Source: Gongronella butleri
Lineage: Eukaryota > Mucoromycota > Mucoromycetes > Mucorales > Cunninghamellaceae
NCBI GenBank assembly: GCA_025201375.1
Contig: JAIWZP010000001.1
Location: forward strand, 558,001-622,000
Direction: 5' to 3'
Length of the DNA: 64,000 bases
The position numbers and the translations under genes are program-made. A model generated the notes under the pieces. That model made no database searches. It saw nothing but the letters and a program-made list of their open reading frames with translations, and was not told where the DNA came from. Shown here one piece after another: positions 55,888-64,000 of this stretch (the stretch's first letter is position 1; each line of letters begins with the position of its first letter).

Positions 55888-57392
55888 TTCTCGAATAGTT
55901 GAGTTGCTTTAATGCCGGGAAAGAAAAGAAAAAAACACAAAAAGAGAAGAAAAAAAACAAAAAAAAGCAAAAAAAAGAGCAAAAAAAAAAAGAGCAATGG
56001 GGGGTGGTGGTATGGAGAGAGAGAAAAGAAAGAGAAAAGAGAAGATCAATCAAGGGCAAAAGGGGGAGCACAAGGAAAAAAAAAAAAAAAAAAAGGCAGG
56101 GCAACCAAGTCTCCCACAAAAAAAAATTAAGAGAATGATAGGCTCACGGCGAAGCTTACCCGAGGCGGATTCGAAAAAAAAAGGATGCTACTGATTTTGT
56201 TGTCAGCCAAAGAGAGAAATCGATGCCTTGCTCTGGAACTTTCTTGTTTCTGTTCCTGATCATGGACCCGCTCTGTTCCTTTTTTTTCTTTTTCTTTCTT
56301 TTTTCTCAACTCATTGTCCCCCTTTTTTTCTGCTGGGGTCCATGTCAATGGCAAAGAGAAAGGGCAAAGCAAATTTGGTCCTGGAAAGGGGACACGCGTG
56401 CGCGCAAAAACAGTGCACCCCTCGCAAAAACCGTCGGGGAAGAAAGGGGATTGGCATCAAGCTCGATATGCCCCTTTTGGACCTCCAAAAAAAAGGTTCT
56501 GGTTGCACAGGCGTGCTCTGAGAGTGAAATTGGGGGAGAAAGGTTGTGCCCTGTGTGATCCTTTGCTTCTATTTTTTTTTCGGTTTTTGACTATTTCTGC
56601 TTAGGTGATAGCCCCCTCCACATAGTATGAAACCATCGTCTTCTTTTGCGTGAGGCGGGGGGACAAACCATGTGGCAGAAACAACAGCGTGGCAAGGTCG
56701 ATCCACTTTTTTGTTTCATGGTTTAAAAAAAACCCAATGCACGCACCATTGGGCGAGTTTCATGCACCCACCTTGCGACACAAGCATGTCACACAAAAGG
56801 AATATCATCAGGAACTTTAATTGCTTCACCCCATTGCTCAAAAGTCCCGCTCAACCCTCATGCGCTTCTCACACCCAGAAAAAAAAAAGAGAGAGTGTAA
56901 TAACAAACAGGAGCTGCAATGGACTTTTTTTTCCATGGGCAAAACCCCTTCATGATGATGGCCCCGGCTGCCGCCTGATCACCTCCAAATGCTCAATTGG
57001 GCCATTTCCGTGCATCTACCTGATAACAACTTCATTCTTTTTGGCATGGCGGGATTGGCAAGCAAACCACGTTTTGTCAAATGCGGAAAAGGCAGCGAAC
57101 TCTCTTTTCATTTCAGCTTTTTTTTTTTTTTGGCGGGCAGACGGGGCACACCCTTTGGAGGGTGTGAAAAAAGGGCGCTGTGTCGGGTACGCGCACGAGA
57201 CTTAGACCTAATTTTCCCTTGCAGGCCGTTCTTTGACACCAAATCCGTTGACAAGACCACGTTTTGCATTGCCCAGTTGCTCCATTCCACCTTTTTATTT
57301 GTTCTGTGTCATGAAAAAATCAAGCAACGTGGCTACCATTCGCCCCTGAAGATCCGCAAACCACCATCACGCGAGTCAATTGGCCTCATTTC

Positions 57393-57428
<36 letters not shown>

Positions 57429-57781
57429 CTGCAACTCAATTGTGTCGTACGTTGCACAGGCTGCTTTCTCCCCCTCTCCCATCTTGCCGCCGCTTTCCAA
57501 AAAAAAAAAAAGAATATCACTGTTGGGTGCGGTGCACCCGGACAAGGGGCGAGGCAAATCTTCTTCAAGACAGTAAAAATGCCAATAGATGGCTTGCGAT
57601 GCTAGCAAACAGGCACGAAAAACAGGTTTGGGACTCCGCCGCCGGGCACTTTCCTTGTCGCGCCATTTTTTTGTTCCCCTTTTTTTTTTTCTTCTCACTC
57701 TTTTTCTTTACCCGGTTGTCCTCTTTCTCTTTTACCCCACTTTTTGATACTATTTCTTTTACCAACCATCATACCAGCGCC
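55888..57781. promoter_or_regulatory. Divergent intergenic region CDC24 / NDPK fusion
   Basis: 1.9 kb with A-rich and T-rich homopolymer blocks (55920-56000, 56078-56094, 57397-57424). It must hold both promoters. Short frames inside are low-complexity. No repeat-family match was found. Confidence 0.4.
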
Positions 57782-60700
57782 ATGTCGGACTTGGAGACGT
57801 TCAACGTAAGCCGGCACCGAGATGAGCACCGACAAGTCGCCTTTGTACCCCCTTTTTGGACGAGCTGTCACACTAAAAACCTTCTTCTTCTCGTTCAGAT
57901 GCCAACAACAGACGCGATAGAGCAGCAAGGTATATAAATATAGCGACAGAAAGGAGACCAAGAGTGAGCGGGGGCGGGGGCGGGGGTCCAGGCGCTAGGC
58001 CGCATCGTCGTGCAGACCGGCTCAACACGCCTTTTTTTGCTCCTTTTTCGCACCTTATGCAGCCAAATTACAGCAGACGCTTGCGCTCATCAAGCCAGAC
58101 GCCATGCAGCAAGGCCATCAGCAGGCCATCGTCGACCGCATCGAAAAAGAAGGATTTAACGTGGTGCGCCAGCAGCAATTCCAATTTACACGCGCACAAG
58201 CCGAACAATTCTATCGCGAGCACGAACATCGGCCCTTTTACGCGTCCCTGACCGAGTGGATGGCAAGGTAAGCATCCTTAGGGAGCCTTCTGGAGGCAAC
58301 AAGGGGGGGCCAAGAAAAGACGAAGTGTTTTTGTTTTTGTTTTTTACAACGAATTGCTCACTTTTTCTCCCTATTTCTTGGCTAGTGCTCCTGTCTATGC
58401 AATGGTCTTGGAAAAAGATAACGCTGTCCAAGCGTGGCGCACACTCATGGGCCCCACCGACGCTAACAAGGCGCGCGACATTGATCCCACAAGGTAAAAA
58501 AAAAAAAAAGTAGGCGGAAATGTGGAGAGCCTCGCTCATCTCTTTCTTTTTTTTTTGATGGCGTTTAGCATCCGTGCCTTGTACGGAACCGATGGATCAC
58601 AGAATGCGGTGCACGGAAGCGATTGCGTGACGAGTGCGGAGCGTGAGACGGCAATTGTGTTTGGCCCTGTGACGAGCGCCGAAGAAAAAGGTGCTTCAGA
58701 GGCAAAAGCACCACATGACGCACCCAACGTCACGACCCACGCACCGACCCCGGATGCACCTGCTACTGTACCACCACAAGGTGCCGCAATGGACGACGAA
58801 ACGGCTGTCACGGCACCCGTGCACGACGTCCAAGAAACCAACAAGCCAATGGATCCCAACGACGTACCTCCCAGCGACAATAGCGCCCCCAATGATCCCA
58901 ATGCGACCAATGCCGCCTCAAACGACGATTCACACGTGCTCGAGTCGCTGCAGGTGCGTCAAGTCAATGAGGATCATGTGGAGGACTCGCCATCATCTGA
59001 TCACGCAACAATGCAGCTCGAAAACAAGCCAGAAACAACCCCGGAGCCTGTCCTCCAGGCGGAAACCAACGTAAGTCCCGTCTTTTTTTTTTTTCAATGA
59101 GGATTTTATTATTTTTCGGTCTTTTGGCTCATTTTTACTAATTTCTGGACTGGATTGCATAGGCTAACGAGACGACGATTGCGGAACAAACGACCCAATT
59201 GCTTGATAGCGAGGCCAACGACGTCATTGGTGCTGAAAAGGAAGCGCCTGAGCCAAAGGATGGTGTGGTCGAAGCGGCAATCACGATTGACGAGCCAATT
59301 GCTGCGAATGAGGAGCAAAATGTCGCGATCGAAGTGGAAACGAATGACGAGGCGGCTCCTGTTGTCCAGCCCGTCGAGCAGGTTGCCGAGAAGGACGATG
59401 ATACGCCCGAGGTGATTGCTGTGGAACAAGTCTCAGAGACGCATGTCAGCGATCTCCTCCTTGATCTGTCGTCGCCCTCTGACGACGATATCATCACTCC
59501 CGCCGCCGTGGCTGCCAAGGACGCTCAGGATACTCCTGTTACGGACCAAGAAGCATCGATTTCAGCTGACGAAGCGCCCGTTTCCGCCAATCTTGACGAT
59601 CTGCCCGCCGAGGACGTCAGTGCCGCTATTTCCACGGAAGACGCGCCTGTTAATACCGATGATCCGCCTGTCGCGGTCTTGGAGACCCACGATGATGCGC
59701 CTATCGCCGAGGAAATCGAATCGGTCACCGTGCATGACACGTCAAACTTGGACATTGAGACAAACGACGCGCTCGCCATTGAAAATGACGCCCCTGATGC
59801 CGAAAAAGACACGTCTGCCACGGATGAACCTGCCTCAGCCGCCACCGACGAAATCGCGCCTGTTGCCGAAGAAGGCACGCCTGTTGTCGAGGAAGGCACG
59901 CCTGTTGTCGAGAAAGTCACGCCTGTTGTCGAGGAAGTCACGCCTGTTGTCGAAGAAAACGCGCCTGCTATTGAACAAGTCGTGTCTGCTATCGAAGAAA
60001 ACGCGGTCGTTGCCGAAGAAAACGCGCCTGTCGTCGAAGAAAACGCGCCTGTCGTCGAAGAAAACGCGCCTGTCGTCGAAGAAAACGCGCCTGTCGTCGA
60101 AGAAAACGCGCCTGTCGTCGAAGAAATCGCGCCTGTCGTAGAAGAAATCGCGCCTGTCGTAGAAGAAATCGCGCCTGCTGCCGAAAATGACGCGTCAATG
60201 GAGTGCCAAAGCGCGTCTGTTGCTAATGAGACCGCGCCCGAGGAGCCCAGCAAGCAGGATGAGCCTGCAATCGATGAAGAAATCATCGTGCCCGCCCCTG
60301 AAAAGATTGACACCGAAGAAGCGACGCCTTCCAAGGACGAGCCGGAGCCAGAGCCATTGGCAACTGAAGAGACCGTGGAGGCACACGTTGAGGATGCCAC
60401 AGACGTCGTCGTTGCCGACCAATCGCCTGTTGTCGATGAAAACAAGGAAAAAACGCCCATTGATCCCGAAATTCAGCTCGAGGAACCGACCCAGTCCGAG
60501 GTATCTGTCCAAGCCGAGGAACTTGCGCAGCCCAAAGCATCCACCGAGGCTGAACAACCCAAAGAGGCCGAAATCGCCAAAAACGAGGAATCTGTGGCCA
60601 TTGAGACTGTTTCCGGGACAAGCAGTATCATTGACGAGGCGCATGACCTCGTTTCCATCCCATTGACGACGACCAACGAAGCGGAGAAGCAAGTGGAAAC

Positions 60701-62160
60701 GGAGGAACCCAAGAAAGAAGCACCCAAGGCGGTTAAACAGACGGATGACAAGGAAAAGGTGATCAAAAAGAAGAAACCCGTGTCTCCGCCCGTGTCCAAG
60801 CCTGCTGTGCGATCGTCGCCGGGATCCTCGGCTGGGTCATTGTCGCCGCCTGCCTCCCTGAAGAAGAAAATACCAGTGAAATCGTCCAATTCGCCTCCGG
60901 CCGCCTCCTCCGCCACCCCCAAGCGCGTCCCTATCAAGACACGCTCCCCACCCGCCTCCTCCACGGCTAATGCCACCTCTGCCGCCCGCACCAAGCCCGC
61001 CTCCACCGTCTCGCCGCCACGCACCACCGTCCGCAAGACCACCGCCGTCACCACGGCAACCACGGCAGCCACAACCACCACACCAACACCCAAAAAACCC
61101 GCAACAACCACTCGCAAGGCCGCGCCTCTCCCGCGCGTCGCCACACTCGCCACCAAACAAACCCCAGTCGCCTCGAAACCCGCGTCAGATACACCGAAAC
61201 CAGCCTCTTCCGGTGGAAAATCCGTGTTTGCTCGTCTCGCCGCCCCAACCGCAGCAGCAAGAACGCGCCGTACCACAACCAACGACGCGGCAACCGCTCC
61301 AGCGTCCACCACACGTCGCGCCGTCGCATCGCCCCCGCCATCCACCGCGGCAACAAAGGAAAAGACACTCAAACGCGTGTCTGCGCCGGCCACCACCTCA
61401 AAGGTATAAAAAAAAACAGAAAAAAAGCAGAAATCAAGCTTTTTTTTTTTTTCCAACGTCACGGTCTCATGCATTTCTAAAAAAAAAAAAGGTCCCTGCC
61501 AAGACGACCATCAAGAAGCCCAATGGCACGGCGGCAAGCAAAACCAAGCCTGAGGCATCGCCCAAGGCCGTGAAAAAGGCACCCGTCAAGGCCAAGACCG
61601 CAATCAAGGCAGCTGTCAAGGATGAAGCGCCACCCGCCAAAAAGGAGGCGCCTGCTGCCGAGGAAACCACCCAAAACGACGAAAAGCCCGAACAGACAGA
61701 AATCACGCAGGAACAGGCACCCGCTGCGCCCGTCCAAGCCGAGGACACGCCAGAGGAGGCCATTACCGTGCCTGATGATAAGGTCCCCGTCGAGCAGCCG
61801 CAAGAGCAACCGCAAGAGCAACAGACCGACGTGCAAGAGCAGCAACAAGATCAAGATGCATCGCGCGAGCCGGAAAGTGCCGAAAACGCGGAAAACGCAG
61901 AAAACGAGCCCCTGGCGCCCATTGACGCGTCCGTGGTGCCCAATGACGCGCCCGTTGTGCCCAATGACGCGCCTGTAGTGCCCAATGACGCGCCTGTGGC
62001 CGAGCACGCCGACAATGACAAGCAGCCAAAGGCGACCACGCCTCTCGCGCACCTGCGTGATCGTTTTGAGCCCGCCGGAGCCGCAGACGCACACCCCGTC
62101 GGCAAAAAGGTCAACACCAACAGCAATGTCGCCAGCCTAATCAGCCGATTCACCTCGTAA
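57782..62160 (+). CDS. Group II nucleoside diphosphate kinase domain fused to long low-complexity tail
   Basis: Exons 57782-57805, 57899-57929, 58063-58267, 58386-58493, 58569-59070, 59163-61403 and 61492-62160 give 1259 residues. After ~20 residues comes an NDPK domain (to about residue 165): LALIKPDAMQQG, PFYASLTEWMASAPVYAMVL, IRALYGTDGSQNAVHGSD. The catalytic His (NAVHGSD) and the Lys of KPD are present, so phosphotransfer is plausible. The extra residues in RALYGTDGSQN mark the NME5/6-like group. The remaining ~1,090 residues are disordered: an acidic Ala/Glu/Val/Pro region with heptads such as EENAPVV, then a basic Pro/Thr/Lys region (61-kb side), then an acidic end with PNDAPVV repeats. 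NME5-like proteins with extensions are usually ciliary in other eukaryotes; the tail could be a scaffold or microtubule-binding region, by inference only. Confidence 0.8.
59866..60183 (+). repeat. Coding 21-bp repeat (heptad E-E-N/I-A-P-V-V)
   Basis: About fifteen 21-base units, diverged at the 5' side. Five consecutive identical units (gaagaaaacgcgcctgtcgt plus c) run from about 60015 to 60119, followed by variants with Ile for Asn. Confidence 0.9.
61930..62000 (+). repeat. Second coding 21-bp repeat (P-N-D-A-P-V-V)
   Basis: Three near-identical 21-base units near the end of the NDPK fusion gene, again giving a heptad with the A-P-V core, although the rest of the unit differs from the first array. 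Confidence 0.85.
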
Positions 62161-62493
62161 AAACAAAAAGGACGGGCAATCTCTCTTCATTTAAAAAACA
62201 GTATAATGCTAATTTTATGGTCATATCATTACTCTACACGTCTTTTTTTATTTTTCTTCCGAGTGTACAATTAAAAAAAAAAAAAAAAAAGAAACCCATT
62301 GCTGCCAACATGGTTGCGAAAAAAAAAAAGAGGGCAAACAAGCGACAAAATCGAGGCAGGCGAGGGGGGTAAATGGCAAATTGAGCAAAAATTGGAAGCT
62401 GTACTATACATAATGAAACAAAGTTGAGGGCAAAAATGGGCGCGATGCAAAAGTGGCGTGATGGCGGGTCGTTGGGGGCTGAGGGAAGGCGGA
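62161..62493. other. Convergent spacer
   Basis: 333 bases between convergent genes, with two A-runs (62273-62290, 62321-62330). Nothing else seen. Confidence 0.4.
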
Positions 62494-62742
62494 TCATGAT
62501 GAGCTTGTGGCGGTGACTTTTTCGTCTTCGTCGCTGGCCTTTGCACGGGCGTGCACAATCACCTGCTTTTCCTTGTATTTCCTTCGTGCCTCGAGGCGAG
62601 CGGCCTTGTCGTTTTGGTCAAACGCAGGGCATGGGAAAAGCGTCGGCAGTGCCACCGTGACAACAGCTCCCGCCGCCACAACCACAAACAGGTTGGACGT
62701 CAGCCGCTGCCGCTGCATATGATTCAAGGACTGGAGACGCAT
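62494..62742 (-). CDS. Small single-pass membrane protein, unknown
   Basis: 82-residue frame with ATG at 62740-62742. The N-terminus MRLQSLNHMQRQRLTSN is basic, followed by one strongly hydrophobic segment (LFVVVAAGAVVTVALPTLF), then PCPAFDQNDKAARLEARRKY and a charged tail. The layout (short basic start, one helix, charged C-terminus with Cys-Pro) resembles small inner-membrane or assembly-factor proteins of mitochondria, but I cannot name it. The frame is clean and GC-rich relative to its surroundings, favouring a real gene. Confidence 0.55.
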   Translation of the reverse strand: MRLQSLNHMQRQRLTSNLFVVVAAGAVVTVALPTLFPCPAFDQNDKAARLEARRKYKEKQVIVHARAKASDEDEKVTATSSS

Positions 62743-64000
62743 TCAATTTTTTTTTTGGCGGGTGCGCTTGCTGAAAGAGAGAAGCAAGACAGAGAAAGAC
62801 AAATCAAAAGAGTGGGGAGAGAACGGGGCGTGGGATTCGCAAAGCAACCAAAAGAAAAAAAAAAAAAAGAAAACCTGGTGCCGATCGACCTAGAGCATCA
62901 ATCAAGACAAGGAAATAGAGAGAAAGAAAAGAAAAAAAGACATGTCAAAAGAAAAGAAAACATTTCATCTTTGGACCCCAGCGCAAATTGCAGGGCACCC
63001 AACCGACGGAGATTGGAATTCGCCGTGCCCAATTTAATCAGGACAATGTGATTCCAAATTTGGAAAGTCGATCCCTGTTGTTGGCTGGGCCAATGTGAGG
63101 CGTGTCGTGGCTACGACGGTTTCTCCACGCGTAGCCATCGTCAAGCGGCATTTTTAGACGCGATCGGTTATTCTTACAGTCTAAAACAAACATTTTGTGA
63201 TTCAACACATTCAAAGCACGCAATCAACTAGCCACCACACACTGGATTGGTAAAGACGGCGCCACGCTTTCGAATGAGCCCACCCACACATCTCTAGGAC
63301 GCGTAGATCGCGAGCACCAAGCCAAAATAAAATTTCGCCAAATTTCATGGATGACACCCTGGCGAATTTTCGAAAATCAAAAAGCGCGGACGGATCGCCA
63401 TGAAACTTGGAGGGTGGCAAGATCCCACCCGCCTCTTCTCTTATAATTATGGCGCGGCCACGCATCGTTATGACGGTCGGCGAGAAAATCGACAAAAGAA
63501 CATCAAAAACACCTCATTTTCAATTCAATGCTACAAAAGGACGACGTGCTTTTAGCGGCTTGAAATGATTATATCTCACGCATATCGATCGCGCGAACAC
63601 GTGGATGCTGACGAGCATTAAAAAAACGCGCTTTACGCGTGGATGGCGACGCGTTGAAACCATGTTTTTTAAAGTTGGTTTTTGACGCGTCAAAACTCCG
63701 GATCGATTACAATCACCGCATCGCGCAATGCATGCACATGGAACTTTGAATGAATGTCTCCGAGAAAATGTTGAGTTTTCAGCACTACCGCGTTTCGTCG
63801 TCGAAGGATAGGCATTTGAAACAATGGTCTCCAGCTCCCTAAATTGCCGTTTTCTCGCGATCCGCAAAGTGGAATTTCTTCAAATCTGCCTTGCTGTCAA
63901 GCTCTCGGCAGCGTCCATTCTCCCCTCAGCTTTGGTCTGAATCGACGAAAAATGATCAAAATCTTCACGGTCACGCTTGGCTGGCAGCGAAATTTCAAAC
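62743..64000. other. Terminal spacer with diverged repeat
   Basis: A-rich to about 62960, then mixed sequence with no supportable gene to the window end. A diverged partial copy of repeat family 1 is reported separately at 63530-63860. Confidence 0.35.
63530..63860 (-). repeat. Repeat family 1, diverged partial copy E
   Basis: In the orientation of copy A: 'cacgtggatgctgacgagc', then A-run, 'gcgacgcgttgaaaccatg' and 'tttttgacgcgtc' parallel 'tacgtggacatccgtgatc', A-run and 'ttcgacgcgtg' of copy A. The similarity is patchy. Confidence 0.35.

Noticed and set aside
59525..60460. 311-residue Ser/Thr/Gly repeat protein on the minus strand, resembling an adhesin
   Set aside because: It is the reverse of the 21-bp coding repeat of the NDPK fusion gene. 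Repeats with a multiple-of-three period stay open on both strands.
1..64000. tRNA, rRNA and snRNA genes
   Set aside because: I scanned for T-loop style 'gttcgaa' words with paired arms. The few hits (about 4420, 26027 and 48205) have no cloverleaf around them.

Overview
The window is nuclear DNA of a fungus. Evidence: spliceosomal introns throughout; a URA2-type pyrimidine protein whose dihydroorotase domain has lost its metal ligands (the fungal arrangement); and fungal-style genes for sterol synthesis (ERG27), lipin with an acidic tail, a CDC24 Rho GEF with a PB1 domain, a NAM8/Csx1 three-RRM protein and a urease accessory protein. Coding sequence is fairly GC-rich, while introns and spacers carry very long A or T runs. 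I cannot place the species. An early-diverging fungus is my guess, partly from the NME5-like NDP kinase domain, and it is weak.

Layout. 1-4001: 3' part of URA2. 5437-7435: ERF2-like DHHC palmitoyltransferase. 7.7-8.7 kb: tandem ~310-bp repeats. 9611-11730: divergent pair ureD(-)/UTP16-like(+). 12047-15660: NIC96/NUP93 nucleoporin with 13 exons. 17482-20306: three-RRM protein. 22541-24379(-): an intronless gene encoding about eleven tandem helix-turn-helix units, with an AATAAA signal and a 30-nt poly(A) tract at its 3' side, inside a repeat-rich island (21.4-26.5 kb). 27069-32682: ERG27 then lipin PAH1, two ER lipid enzymes head-to-tail. 33-36.5 kb: three small genes, one of them a stand-alone TFIIS central domain. 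37.2-38.1 kb: dispersed repeat. 39162-40814: convergent EIF1AD and a PPxY membrane protein. 41407-44139(-): DHA1-type MFS transporter with microexons. 44.8-49.5 kb: gene-poor repeat island. 49556-51143(-): PFA3-type DHHC enzyme. 52649-55887(-): CDC24. 57782-62160: NDP kinase domain fused to about 1,080 residues of acidic, heptad-repeat and basic low-complexity sequence. 62494-62742(-): small membrane protein.

Most genes are unlinked housekeeping functions (pyrimidine synthesis, lipid and sterol synthesis, protein palmitoylation, Cdc42 polarity, nuclear pore, ribosome biogenesis). The part that looks new is the tandem-HTH gene and the repeat islands around it. At least three dispersed repeat families recur at separated places, and the islands are rich in the short motifs TACTGTA/TACAGTA and, in one patch, AAGCTT. 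Gene models were spliced by eye from GT/AG sites, reading frame and family alignment remembered from general knowledge. No search was run.
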